Shown: positions 9,062-19,905, counted from the first letter of the stretch. The stretch is 64,000 nt of DNA from Bathynomus jamesi (GCA_023014485.1 JAJOZX010000879.1:311501-375500), one strand, 5' to 3'. Numbers and translations: made by a program. The notes: generated by a model not told the origin, from the letters alone.

Positions 9062-10835
9062 ATGTGCCTCAACTCAGTCCTACATAACACCTGTAAGAAT
9101 AGCAACACTTTGAATAATATTATCTCAACTGAGAACATTAATTCATCATTATCAAATGAAACTTTGGAGGAGGCAATTCAAACTTTATGGTTGCTAGAAT
9201 CTGTGGGTATACATGACACAAATCAAACTTCAGAAGATCAGTTAATGGTAGAAAGATTTGAAGACACCATTCAGTGCAAAGACAATAGTTATTTTATTGA
9301 GTTACCTTGGAAAATAAATTGTCCAACTTTAAGAGATAATCTCAAAGTAGCTAAAGGACATTTATATAAAGTAATGAAAAAACTCAAACAAGATAATAAT
9401 ATTCAAAAGTACAGTGATGTCTTCAAAGAACAGCTACAGAAAGGCTTCATTGAAGAAGTAACAAATAACCCTTTTAAAAAAAGATGGTTGTCATTATTTA
9501 ACCCACAGGGGGGTCTATCAACAAGATGCCCCAACAACAAAACTCAGAGTAGTATATAACTGTAGCCTCAAAGACAGTGATAAACACAGTTTGAATGATT
9601 GCCTGATTGAGGGTCCTAATCTCATTTCTGACCTTGTGAAGATCTTACTGAGGTTCAGGTTAGATAAATATGCTGTACAAAGTGACATTTCAAAGGCATT
9701 TTTGAGAATAAATCTTAAAAATGAATATGATAAGAACCAACTTAGGTTCTTATGGTTCCTAAGGATCCATTTGATTTGAATAAAGGGTTCATAACCTATA
9801 GATTTAATGTTGTGTTGTTTGGAGCCAATTGCTCACCTAGCCTATTAGCATTGACAATTGGACATCATTTGAACCAGTTTAATAACTCTCTAACATTGAA
9901 CTTCCTTAAGGAACATTTTTACGTAGACAATCTATTAGGCTCAACAACAACAAAATCTGAATTATCTGAAGTCTATGAACACTCTCAAAACATTATGCAA
10001 CAAGGTAACTTTGAACTTAGAGAGTGGATTTCAAATGATGAGGATTTAAACAAAAAGATTTTAAAGGATAATAATGGTCTTACTGAGCCATCAGACAGAG
10101 TTAAAACTTTAGGTATGAACTGGTATTTGGATGCAACTTCTAACAGTCATGATTCAATCTGTACTAAAGGTTTTAAACTTGATGAGGAAGCAAATACTAA
10201 AAGACAAATATTATCAGAGGCTTCCAAAATTTTTGATCCTATGGGTCTATTCCTGCCTTCAACAATAAAATCAAAGATTCTCCTCCAAGAAATTTGGAGG
10301 ACAAATGTTGGGTGGGATGATCCAATAACAAATGAAAATAAAAAATCTTGGAAGAAGTTAGCTGCTGATTTAACAAAAGTGCAGAACATTAAAATTCAAA
10401 GGTGCTGTGGGTTTAGGGATAAGCCCCAGAGACTTCATGTGTTTGCTGATGCAAGCACACAAGCTTATGGTGCTGTGCGTATCTTGTAAGCCCTACAGAA
10501 AGTCATCTAATTTATGCAAAAGGGAAAGTTGCACCTCTCAAACCTACCCGAACCATACCTCAATTGGAACTATTGGCTGCTGCATTAGCCATTAAAACCA
10601 TTTCATTGCTTAAGGATGCTTACCATGATGTCAACATAACTCATATCCACATCTGGCTTGACAGTCAGATTTGTCTTGCCTGGATACGGAATGATAGCAT
10701 TAATAGTAAGAATATCTTTGTAAGAAATAGGCTAAAAGAAATAGCTGAAGCTAATGAAGCCTACAAGTAAACTTTCACTATGTTCCAACTAATCAAAATC
10801 CAGCAGACTTTCTGACCAGAGGTTTATCCTACAAG
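9062..10835 (+). pseudogene. pol: BEL-A reverse transcriptase and RNase H, frameshifted
   Basis: The RT domain is spread over frames 9062-9559, 9591-9779, 9752-10489 and 10564-10770. The first break falls in an A7 run at 9475-9481. Recognisable blocks are the LPWKINCP start of the BEL RT region, QSDISKAFLRI (first catalytic aspartate), FGANCSPSLLALTI, HFYVDNLLG (YVDN in place of YVDD), SKIFDPMGLFLP, and an RNase H start FADASTQAYGA. The WLDSQICLAWI RNase H block lies in 10564-10770. Four frame changes make this copy unable to make RT as read. The integrase frame follows at 10836. RT would copy the RNA inside particles using a tRNA primer. Confidence 0.85.
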
Positions 10836-12641
10836 TTGTTGAAGTCAAACAAAACTTGGTTTATGGGACCTAAGTGGCTCTGTGATACAGACCAATGGCC
10901 TGTGGAACAAGTTAACTTGACATTAAATTTAATCTTTTCAAATGAAAAGGTTGAACCAATCACTAATTATGAAATTTATTCTGATTTCAACAAACTTGTC
11001 AGGGTTACAGCCTACTGTTTGAGGTTTGCTCACAACTGTTTAACTACAATTAACAAACAGCTAAATAAAAACAATCATAATTATACAGAAGTTGCAACCA
11101 AATACTGGATAGGCCATGCACAACAAAAAGAGTACAATAAAGAGTTAGAATTCTTGACTAATGGGAAACAAACAAAAGAACCTGTACCATCAGTAGTTGT
11201 GGATCTAAACTTGTTCAGAGATGAGGAAGGCCTTCTAAGGTGTAAAGGGAGATTAGACAAATCAAAACTGTCATACAAAAGCAAACATCCAATCCTTTTA
11301 CCTAGATTTAGCTATTTGACAACATTAATCATCAGAAAAACACATAATGATGTATATCATATGGGGGTACCACAGACATTAACTACATTAAGAAAAACTT
11401 ATTGGATACCCAAGGGAAGGATCACTGTTAAAACAGTCCTGAGTGAGTGTGTCACATGTAGGCGTATTCATGCTAGGCCCTATAGGAAACCAAATCCTCC
11501 TGCTTTGCCAGAGGAGAGAGTTACTCTCAACAGACCCTTTGAGACTGTAGGCATTGACTATACAGGAGCATTGACTGTAGGGGTGGGTGACACTGAACAA
11601 AAAATGTACATTGTACTGTTTACATGTGCTGCCTCACGAGCTGTTTATTTGGATGTTGTGGAGGACCTTACAGCAGAATCTTTTGTTGCTGTCTTTAAGA
11701 GATTCTGTGCACGACATTCAGTACCCAAGACAGTTTGGACTGACAATGCTACATATTTCAAGGCTGGTGAACAAGTCATCCACGACTTGTTAAGCGATGA
11801 AATCACACAATTATATATACAAAATTCAAACATAAAGTGGAAGTATATTCCGGTTGCCTCTCCTTGGTATGGTTCTATCTGGGAGAGGAATATACAAACA
11901 GTAAAGAATTGCTTGAAGAAAGCAATTGGCAAAAAACAGATACACTTATTTGGGTTGCTCACTCTCCTGGCTGAGATTGAGAACATCATTAACAATAGAC
12001 CACTCACTTATGTGAGTGACAACATTAATGACCCGGAACCATTAACTCCAAATCATTTGATTCGGGGAGAACAAGTTAGTCTCCTGCCGGACTACAATAT
12101 AGACTCTTCAGAAGACCCAAACTGGACTCAACGACATGATGAGCTCCAGACTAAGTTACAACATTTAACTAGAGTTAAAGCTCATTTCATTAAACAGTGG
12201 AAAACTGAGTACTTGATGGGTCTAAGGGAGAATAAACAAATGACTAAGAAGGATTGGTCTGACACAATTAAGGTAGGGGACCTTGTTCTCATACATGACA
12301 GTACTCCAAGACAATACTGGCCTCTGGCTAGAGTTTCAGAACTCAGACCAGGGGCAGACGGGGTAACAAGAGTGGTCAAATTAAGGACTTCAACGGGTGA
12401 CACAACACGAGACATTTCTCTTTCGTACCCTTTAGAGTCTGGACCCAAAACAATGGACTTTGGAGAACCTTCTCCACTGACAGTAACAACTGGAGACACT
12501 GAACTTCCAGTAACTATTCCTTTGACAGTAGGAGTGGTAACGCATCCTACTACAACATTGACAGACACAAGACCTCAGCGACAAACAGCATTAAAGGCGC
12601 GACTATTTTTACAACAAAAAATAGATGCTGGGAAATTGTAA
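10836..12641 (+). CDS. pol: BEL-A integrase with C-terminal domain, 601 codons
   Basis: This long intact frame carries the end of RNase H, then an H2C2 zinc-binding block (HNDVYHMG ... CVTC), then the DDE integrase core. The catalytic positions visible are the D in VGIDYTGAL, the D in WTDNATYF and the E in GSIWERN. The last third (KVGDLVLIHD ... QYWPLARV) is the C-terminal domain common in BEL/Pao integrases (DUF5641-like). It would join element DNA to a staggered 4-6-bp target, consistent with the CTAC duplication. The frame is really the tail of the Pol polyprotein, so the methionine at 10836 is not a true initiator. It ends at 12641, about 240 bp before the 3' LTR. Confidence 0.9.
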   Translation: MLKSNKTWFMGPKWLCDTDQWPVEQVNLTLNLIFSNEKVEPITNYEIYSDFNKLVRVTAYCLRFAHNCLTTINKQLNKNNHNYTEVATKYWIGHAQQKEYNKELEFLTNGKQTKEPVPSVVVDLNLFRDEEGLLRCKGRLDKSKLSYKSKHPILLPRFSYLTTLIIRKTHNDVYHMGVPQTLTTLRKTYWIPKGRITVKTVLSECVTCRRIHARPYRKPNPPALPEERVTLNRPFETVGIDYTGALTVGVGDTEQKMYIVLFTCAASRAVYLDVVEDLTAESFVAVFKRFCARHSVPKTVWTDNATYFKAGEQVIHDLLSDEITQLYIQNSNIKWKYIPVASPWYGSIWERNIQTVKNCLKKAIGKKQIHLFGLLTLLAEIENIINNRPLTYVSDNINDPEPLTPNHLIRGEQVSLLPDYNIDSSEDPNWTQRHDELQTKLQHLTRVKAHFIKQWKTEYLMGLRENKQMTKKDWSDTIKVGDLVLIHDSTPRQYWPLARVSELRPGADGVTRVVKLRTSTGDTTRDISLSYPLESGPKTMDFGEPSPLTVTTGDTELPVTIPLTVGVVTHPTTTLTDTRPQRQTALKARLFLQQKIDAGKL

Positions 12642-12878
12642 TTTTATCTTCTAACTTTCATTTTTTCTTTTCTTATGGTAAAGACCATAGACAGTTTCAT
12701 CTATGGATGTATATTTTCTCTTCTAATTAAATGCTACACCTTCTCCATGAGAAGGTGAGGATAGGCACTGTTAATCAGATTAACAGGCATTTACAGTCAA
12801 ATAGTTAGCTAGTCTACACTCAGACATAAAAATTGGTGACAATGACACCAAAATTTTTATCTCCCGGGGCCCCCAGTA
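12642..12878 (+). other. BEL-A 3' untranslated segment with C-rich pre-LTR block
   Basis: This non-coding stretch between the pol stop and the 3' LTR ends in CTCCCGGGGCCCCCAGTA. That is where a polypurine tract would normally prime plus-strand synthesis, but the block is not purine-rich. BEL-B has the same kind of block at its corresponding boundary (about 42520-42536, reverse strand). Confidence 0.7.
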
Positions 12879-13596
12879 TATGGAAAACTGATGAGTGGGT
12901 AGTTGGGAGGTAACGAAAATGGTTCACTGAGTAGGTAGGTAGTTAATCTAACAATTATTAAATTCCTTTTATGTCAATAACTGGGTGGATGAAACCAATT
13001 GGTTGCTCACCAGAGTTATTCTCCACACTAGTATTTATATACTGTGTGAGAAGAGCGTGCTCGGTAATAGAGATACATTACCGCTCAACCAACCGAGGAA
13101 AAAACCAAGACAACGCTGGTGGAAAAAGCCCCGCGAAGAGGAGAACAAAGGAGAACGAAAACGAACAACGGGGCGAGAGGACGAAACAGGGAGAAGGGAC
13201 GAGAACAGACAACGAAAAAGATCCCCACCAGCAAGTACGCTCTCGACAATTACACAACCGGAGAACAGAGACTCCAATAACTAACAGTAAGTGACTAATT
13301 GAGTTTTTAACCCAGCAATTTAATCACATTAAATTAAGCTGGGTCAGACAAGTTAGGCCTACATTGTGGCCTAAGACTCAGCATCAACTCATAGCTTAAC
13401 AAAGGTGAAGGTAGATTGCCCTAACCTAATTTGGTGAGGAATCCTACTGTGGACCTCAATTTATCTGCCCGCTCTGGACCATTTCCGGAATCTCTAGGCT
13501 GACCCCTCTAGGCTAGACTTGATCTACTCTATAGTTAGACTGGAGATATAAGGGGTGGGTTAATTGTGGACCAATTCATACAGAGCATTTTTCGCA
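12879..13596 (+). repeat. BEL-A 3' LTR, 718 bp
   Basis: Same length as the 5' LTR with about three single-base differences (for example T/C in the TATGTTAATAAC phrase and C/T in AAGACCCAGC). It is followed by the CTAC duplication and then by repeat X resuming at CTCAAAAGG. Confidence 0.93.
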
Positions 13597-14541
13597 CTAC
13601 CTCAAAAGGTCTCTGGAAAACACGTGTGTTTCGCGTGCGTTTATTGATTAATTTCTTATATTGAATAATTAATTTCTTATAATAAATGATTCTCTTAAAA
13701 GGAGAAAATTCATTTGTTTTTAATTAATATACGTTTAGCTTCATTTGAATTAAATTAATATACGTTTGGTATTTTTTTGTCTGATTTTCATAATATATAC
13801 AGAGGCGTGTGTGTGTGTGTGTGTGTGTGCGCGTGTGTGTGCGTGCACACGAGTGGTTCATTCGTTTATTATATATACAAACGCAGATGGGTGGGGGGTT
13901 TGGGGGAATGAGGCTCGTGTGTTTTGAATTGTTTCGTAAATTTTCTTTTCCGTTCGTTTTTCGTGACTTAAATATTTATAATAAAAATTAAGTGTGTAAA
14001 AATTATTTATTTAATAAACAGAATTTAATTGGATTCATCGATTAACTACCATCATATATTGTGGTATTTTGAATAATATATGGTTTAATTTAATAAATAT
14101 TGCTATCTGGCAACTGAATACATGGCGCTATCTGGCAACTCAGCAACTGAATACATGACGCTACACTTAATTTTTATTATAAATATTTAAGTCACGAATA
14201 TCAGTGGGAAAAACGAACGGAAAAGAAAATTTGCGAAACAAATCAAAACATACGATCGTCTTTCCCCCACCCATCTGCGCTTGTATATATAATAAACTAA
14301 TGAACCACTCGTGTGCACAAACCATATAAAACACCACAATATATTTATATAGTTAATCAATTGGAAGATTCAACCAAATAAAATACCACAATATATTTAT
14401 ATAGTTAATCAATCGAACCCCATCTGTGTTTATGTATATATATATATATATATATAAATTGAATTTCGCCGATTTAAAACAAAAAAGCATGCTCGTACAT
14501 TCCCCAGCTGTGTTTGTATATGAACATCTCGTGTGCACACA

Positions 14542-14576
<35 letters not shown>

Positions 14577-14757
14577 AAAGGACTGGGTCAATTCGATTCG
14601 TCTCCTCCCTAGAGACCTTTTCGGCCGAGGGTTAATCCTTCTTCCAATCTATTCGAGCAAAAACCACCGTTCACTTCAAATATTAATATTATCATTATTA
14701 TTACTTCTACAATGTACCACAATATATTTATATAGTTAATCAATCGAACCCCATCTG

Positions 14758-14800
<43 letters not shown>
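13597..14800. repeat. Composite dispersed repeats, microsatellites, no gene
   Basis: After the BEL-A site, repeat X continues to about 13700. A palindromic unit (13843-14318) and an AT/CA-bounded cassette (about 14440-14762) follow. The cassette recurs inverted at about 26922-27215, and part of the palindrome recurs at 29515-29830. (GT)n at 13807-13830, (CA)n near 14545-14571 and (AT)n at 14431-14455 and 14762-14800 generate spurious frames rich in VCVC or IYIY. Confidence 0.85.
13843..14318. repeat. Imperfect palindrome, about 150-bp arms
   Basis: The left arm (about 13843-13993) and right arm (about 14165-14318) are inverted copies sharing GTGCACACGAGTGGTTCATT, CCCACCCATCTGCG (as its complement) and the TAATTTTTATTATAAATATT phrase. 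The 170-bp loop has a tandem 'gctatctggcaact' motif. A one-armed relative lies at 29515-29830. Confidence 0.8.
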
Positions 14801-14803
<3 letters not shown>

Positions 14804-14950
14804 TGGCGATTTCTTAATGAATGCAACGCATGCAATGCATGTGTTAAATATGTTCTCTTTTCAGATCTAAGTAAGGATTATAATTGACAAAAATAATTTT
14901 CAGAAACTAAAAATAGTCTAATGCTTCAATCACGCATGTACTGGCTATTG

Positions 14951-15114
14951 GGCGGTGTAAACAAAATTATGTCTTATTTCATTAGACAATTAAGAACATT
15001 TTTCTGTACACAGATCGAAATACTTGTAGCTAAAGCATTCACTAATTCAGTCTGGGTACAGAAAAATGTTCTTAATTGTCTAGTGAAATAAGACATGATT
15101 TTGTTTACACCGCC
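14951..15114. repeat. Hairpin (possible MITE) inside hAT-A
   Basis: The two 64-nt arms at 14951-15014 and 15051-15114 are inverted copies beginning GGCGGTGTAAACAAAAT, with a 36-nt loop and few mismatches. It lies upstream of the transposase, so it is either a small inserted foldback element or part of the element's 5' region. Confidence 0.75.
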
Positions 15115-15467
15115 TTGCCTTGGGCAATTTTTTAAGGAGACTTCTCACTACCCATAAGATATTTTTTTTGAGCCTCATAGCTAAATTCAAAAGGCAATAT
15201 GTTTTAAAATATGCTTAGAAAATTTACTTAATATTTTTACTAAAAATAATTAAAAAGCTTTGTTCTGTTTTTTTTTAATTAATGAAAATAATACGGCATG
15301 CATTCAGATTTATAGGTGCATTCACCGAAAAGTAACATCTGGCAATTCTGACAAGGCTTCTTTCCAGTACCACCGCCGCAAGCATCCACTTGTGTTCGGT
15401 GTTCCCTTTTGTGCTTTAATTATTTTGGATAATCAGTTAAATAAATTATAGCATTGTAGTGCCCATA

Positions 15468-17597
15468 ATGACTGACGATGTGTTTAATCAATTGAAGACT
15501 AGAAGATTTTACTCACTCTCTTTTGATGAGAAAAAGCGCATATTGAATAATGGCAGACCGATTCCACATTTGAATTTAAGCAAAGAAAATAAAGGCTTCA
15601 CTAGGAAATTTAATCCTAAGCTGTATGATGATGTTCCCTGGTTATGTGGAAATATTTCAAATAACAAATTGTACTGTTGGTCGTGTTTCCTATTTTCAAG
15701 AGATAACTCTGTGTGGAATTCTGTTAGTCGTGGATACGACGATTTAAACAATTTACATACTGCAATTTCTCGCCATGAAAAATCTCTTGCTCACATAAAT
15801 GCATTTGTTGATCTTAAAACATTTGGAAAGTCAGAAAGAATTGATTGAATACTCGACAAGCAGAAATCAGTTGCCATTTCCAGATATAACGAAGTTAATA
15901 AGAATCGAGAAATTTTGAAACGTTTGATTAGGATAACATGTTTTTTAGGTATGCAAGAATTAGCATTTCGCGGTCACAATGAAGAAGAAAACGCTGACAA
16001 TAGGGGTAACTATATTGAATTGGTATTTTGTATGGGAGAATTCGATGAAAAGCTTCAAAACCATTTAAAAACTGCGACTGTTTTTAAGGGAACATCATCT
16101 GCTATTCAGAATGACATAATTCAATCTATTAGTGCAGTTATGTTAGAACAAATAAAACGTGAGCTTATCGACTGCATGTATGTGGCGATTTTATTAGATG
16201 AAACATCTGATGTCAGCTGTTTTTCTCAACTCTCTACTGTTGTTCGTTATGTTAATAAACATGGAGAGATTTGTGAACGATTTATAAAATTCAATGACGT
16301 CAGCAATGATAGAAGTGCAGGAGCGATTTCTGATTTATCTATAAGGCAACTAGGTGAACTGGGCTGTTTGAAAAAATTAGTTGCTCAAACCTACGACGGT
16401 GCTGCTGTTATGGGGAGCGATCTTAATGGAGTACAAACAAAGATTAGAGAAACTGTACCAGAGGCTATTTTTCTTCACTGCTACGCCCATAAACTTAACC
16501 TTGTTTTATCCCAAGCTGTCGCTGAAATTTCCGAATGTAATAATTTTTTTTCAGTATTAGGAAGTTTGTCATCATTTTTCAGCAGTTCAACTAAGCGAAC
16601 TTCAATGCTTGACAAAGTTGTTGGAAAGCGTTTCCCTAAACTGGCTCCAACGCGGTGGAACTATTCATCTCGTCTAGTTGAAAGAGTTAAGGAAAATAAA
16701 GAAGATATAATAGATCTTTTAAAAAGCATTCTTGAAAACCCAAAGAAATTTGATGAAAAAACAAAAAATAGTGCACGCGGATTGCTTGCTGGTATCGATA
16801 CTTTCGATTTTAATTTTTTATTAGAAGTATTTTCTTCAATTTTTCCTTTTACTGAATATCTATTTAATGTGCTGCAAACAAAATCTATGGATATTGTGTA
16901 TAGCTCAATCACCGTTGAAAGCACTATGAAAAAAATCAAACAAATAAGGGATACAAAATTTGCAGATATGTGGGACTTGATAACAGAAAGATGTGGTGAA
17001 CCTGTATGTAAAAGGAAACAGAGTCTTTCTCCACAAGAGAAGTATAGTCAACTATTTCATGAAATATTCGATAATATACTTCTTCAAATGAAAGAGCGTT
17101 TCAGTTCAATGGAAAAATTGGAATTCATTGAGCTTTTAGATTGCAAAAAATTTGAGTTCTATGATGTTACTTTCCCAGAGAGAGCTTTTGAATCTTTGAA
17201 AAGAAGCTACAATTCATTTTTGAGTTTCCTCGTCTCCGTTCTGAATTGTGTTTTATATTCGCACAAATCTTTTGCCAAAAAGAATGTTGCTGAGCTCCTA
17301 AAATATCTACTGGAAAGCGAAATGCACAAAGGTCTTAAGGAAATATATAAATTGACGAATTTGATTCTAACTATACCAATATCGACAGCAAGTGTTGAGC
17401 GATCATTTTCTGCGCTTAAAAGAATTAAAAGTTATTTACGGAGTTCCCAAAGTGAAGAAAGGCTATCTAATCTTGCCTTAATTTCAATTGAAAAAAATTT
17501 CCTCAAGAAGCTTATGGAGAATCGAGAGTACTTTTACAATTTGGTCATCGAAGAATTTTGCAGGAAAACTAGGAGAGCAGAATTTCAATTCAAATAA
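15468..17597 (+). pseudogene. hAT-A transposase (TTF-type zinc finger, ZMYM1-like), one in-frame stop
   Basis: From ATG 15468 one frame runs to the TAA at 17595-17597, about 710 codons, broken only by a TGA at 15846-15848 where a one-base change from CGA would explain it. The N-terminal part has the TTF-type zinc-finger cysteines (WLCGNISNNKLYCWSCFLF). The catalytic core follows: LLDETSDVS with the first acidic residue, TYDGAAVMG with the second, LHCYAHKLNLVL with the family's C..H motif, and ASVERSFSALKRIKSYLRSS with the final glutamate and dimerisation helix. Such transposases cut and paste DNA flanked by short TIRs and make 8-bp duplications. Length and domain order match full-size members. 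Only the single stop argues against activity, and suppression or a base-call error cannot be excluded. Confidence 0.88.
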
Positions 17598-17888
17598 TGC
17601 TTCACAATTATTTAAGGTAAATTTTAAATTTGTATCTTTTTCTTTAGATCAATTCGGTAACTACTATATATAAATATGTCTAATTTTTTGTTCGCATATT
17701 TAAACCTAACATTAAATGAACTTTCCTTCAAAGTTTGTAAAACACCTTTAACTTGCTAAGTTCTATGTAAACAATATGCAAAGTTTGGGCAAGAGGGTTA
17801 GGCGGATGTTTTTCTTCCATTCCATAACATTGCATGCCTGAACAAAAATGTCACGAGTCGCCACTGATATATATATATATATATATAT

Positions 17889-18141
17889 CAGTGGCGACTG
17901 GCGTATAGGAGCGATGGAGCGATAGAGCGGTCGCACCCCCTTGCTTGAAACGATAAATATTAATTTAACAGATAAAAAATATATTAATTTTAAGATATTA
18001 AAATAAATATTCTTGAAATATATTTTAAAAATTCATATAAGTACCGTACGGAAGCACCATGTGATTGTTTATGTACGAGAATTCTAAAAATTAGAAATTT
18101 TATGAAATCGCACCCCCATACATTTATACCACGAGTCGCCA

Positions 18142-18144
<3 letters not shown>
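17889..18144. mobile_element. Non-autonomous hAT-A relative, 256 bp
   Basis: The ends are CAGTGGCGACTGG at 17889 and AGTCGCCACTG at 18144, the same TIR as hAT-A, which stops only 22 bp away across an (AT)n tract. The interior is AT-rich and non-coding. hAT-A transposase could act on it if active. Confidence 0.85.
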
Positions 18145-18182
<38 letters not shown>

Positions 18183-18186
18183 TATA
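18145..18186. repeat. (AT)n microsatellite
   Basis: Alternating A/T tract between the small hAT element and the left inverted arm. Confidence 0.9.
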
Positions 18187-18262
18187 AATTGAATTTCGCC
18201 GAATTAAAACCAAAAAGCATGCTCGTACATTCCCCAGCTGTGTTTGTATATGAACAACTCGT

Positions 18263-18297
<35 letters not shown>

Positions 18298-18550
18298 GGA
18301 AATTTCAATGCATTTTTCATCTCTCCGTGGAGCAGAACGATTCACACGTGTTCACCCTGAGGCCTTTTTGAAAGGAATCTAGGTCAAATTGTTCTCTCTG
18401 TCTCGACACCTTCAATTTAGGTCCCAATTATATTAAATAATAAACAGTAAAAGAAATAAACATTATTTGTGTCTATTTTCTTTTGGCAAACCTTTCTTGC
18501 GTTTCAAAAACCAAAAATATTACGCGCTTTTCACCTTAAAGTGAATTAAA

Positions 18551-18610
18551 TCCGAGCAGCGATGTTAAACGACGTTGGATCTGGGTAGTTGTTGGATGGG
18601 GGACCGTCCA
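18551..18610 (+). other. 5S rRNA-like block with Pol III internal-promoter character
   Basis: TCCGAGCAGCGATGTTAAAC through GGATGGGGGACCG aligns with the 3' two thirds of arthropod 5S rRNA at about 70 percent by eye, including an exact GATGGGGGACCG. The A-box, intermediate element and C-box of the 5S internal promoter fall in this stretch. The 5' third of 5S is not convincing, so it is not a functional rRNA gene and may be the head of a 5S-derived SINE. A second copy is in the opposite arm at 26431-26493. Confidence 0.6.
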
Positions 18611-19355
18611 CCGCAACAACTAATTTAATACATTATCATGGAGAGCTGCCAGATACCATTGCTCAGGTACACAGTTGACAGATTGTACCATTTATTTTCT
18701 TAAAAGTTGGTTTAGAATTCCGCTAGTAGGTTTAGAAGGCGTAACATGATGTAATTAACCAAAAGAATTAAGTAAAACATCATTGCATCATTCTGTTTAT
18801 TATAAATATATAGAAAATAAATATACATTTGAATGATAATAGAAATGAGGAATATGCATATAATCCTGCGTAATTTTAAAAAACTTAGTTAACAAAATCA
18901 TAATCTAAGAAATTAATTACTCAATATAAGAAATTAATCAATAAACGCACGCGAAACACACGTGTTTTCCCGAGACCTTTTGAGGTAGGACGCGAACCTA
19001 CATAGTAATAATAATAACTAACTCCTTTTCGCCGAATTTGAAAGATCTGGAATTATAATTTCAATAAAGAACAGAGTTAAAATAAATCAGATACAAAACT
19101 ACTAAAATACGCAATACAAAAGTACAAGGGTATGCAATCATTCGAGTTATTACTTGTGCAGAAGTTTCTCAATTTTGATGTTTTAATTACCCCTATTTAA
19201 GCTTCTCAATTCCAATTAGGGATTTTAAAACTTTTAAAATATTCTTGATCACTAGATTGTTGAGGCGAAATTTTCAAGTTGATCAGCCGAATGTACCACA
19301 GCCACAAGCGTACTTACTGTTTACATATCCTAATGGAAAAACTGCATGAAAAGAC

Positions 19356-19402
<47 letters not shown>

Positions 19403-19574
19403 ATGATACTCGACCTACAAATTTCCACTACAAAGTTTACTGTTGAGATGATTGAGAGCGAAAGCTGAACCGTGTACCCTTTGCAATAAGCAAACGTGGC
19501 TGCGACTTGCAACGACTCGCTTTGAAATGAACGCCCTTCTAAAGGCGTCGAATCAGCTGTTACCCTTAAATCTC

Positions 19575-19757
19575 CAAATCAATATGGTTTCCGTAATAAT
19601 AGAACAACGGAAATGGCTACTTTAAATCTTATGGAAAATGTAAATATAGCTAAGGAGAACAAAGAAATAATGATGTCAATATATATGGATTTGAGTAAGG
19701 TGTTTGATGTAATAGACCATAATATTCTACTTAATAAATTGTATTGTTACGGTTTTA
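19575..19757 (+). pseudogene. LINE reverse transcriptase fragment (finger/palm start)
   Basis: The forward strand encodes QYGFRNNRTTEMATLNL and, further on, IYMDLSKVFDVIDHNILLNK. That is the RT motif containing the first catalytic aspartate (usually D-x-SKAFD). The frame stops where a hAT end begins at about 19757. The same peptide is found inverted at about 25260-25450. Confidence 0.8.
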
Positions 19758-19862
19758 TAATGTTTATTTTATTTAGTTTATGGTTAAACTAATGAATTTT
19801 CTTTTTTCTAATTGTCAGCAATTAAATTATGAGAAATGCTAAAAGTTTTCAATTTCCTCAAT
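19757..19862. mobile_element. hAT terminal fragment
   Basis: This is an inverted copy of about 2732-2838. The outer end again abuts an (AT)n tract (19863-19903). It contains no coding sequence. Confidence 0.75.
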
Positions 19863-19873
19863 TTTATATATAT

Positions 19874-19903
<30 letters not shown>

Positions 19904-19905
<2 letters not shown>

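Larger units (their letters stand above)
6037..13596 (+). mobile_element. BEL-A: complete BEL/Pao LTR retrotransposon, 7.56 kb
   Basis: Two direct 718-bp LTRs (6037-6754 and 12879-13596) enclose a primer-binding site, gag, protease, RT/RNase H and integrase in the BEL/Pao order. CTAC flanks both ends (6033-6036 and 13597-13600). The unoccupied version of the same site (CGCGTCCTACCTCAAAAGG) is visible in repeat X at about 26048-26066 and inverted near 18977-18995, which fixes the ends and the 4-bp duplication. The LTRs differ at only about three positions, so the insertion is young. Even so, the RT region has several frame breaks. Confidence 0.93.
14801..17866 (+). mobile_element. hAT-A: near full-length hAT transposon, 3.07 kb
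   Basis: The ends are CAGTGGCGATT at 14801 and AGTCGCCACTG ending at 17866. CAGTGG termini and the transposase type are typical of hAT. The expected 8-bp duplication cannot be read because both sides are (AT)n. The element carries one transposase gene with a single in-frame stop, and a 164-bp hairpin lies in its 5' region. Confidence 0.88.
18187..19757. repeat. Left arm of a 1.6-kb inverted repeat (repeat X)
   Basis: This arm is the inverted counterpart of 25256-26867. Shared landmarks in mirrored order are the GAATTTCGCCGAATT phrase, a (CA)n tract (about 18263-18296), a 5S-like block (18551-18610), the GGTAGGACGCGAACC site that BEL-A uses elsewhere, an (AT)n tract (about 19358-19399) and a LINE RT fragment. 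Apart from tract lengths the arms are nearly identical. Between them lie 5.5 kb holding the CMC-like element. Confidence 0.88.

Noticed and set aside
18551..18610. A functional 5S rRNA gene
   Set aside because: Only part of the molecule aligns, the 5' third is missing and no terminator T-run follows at the right place.
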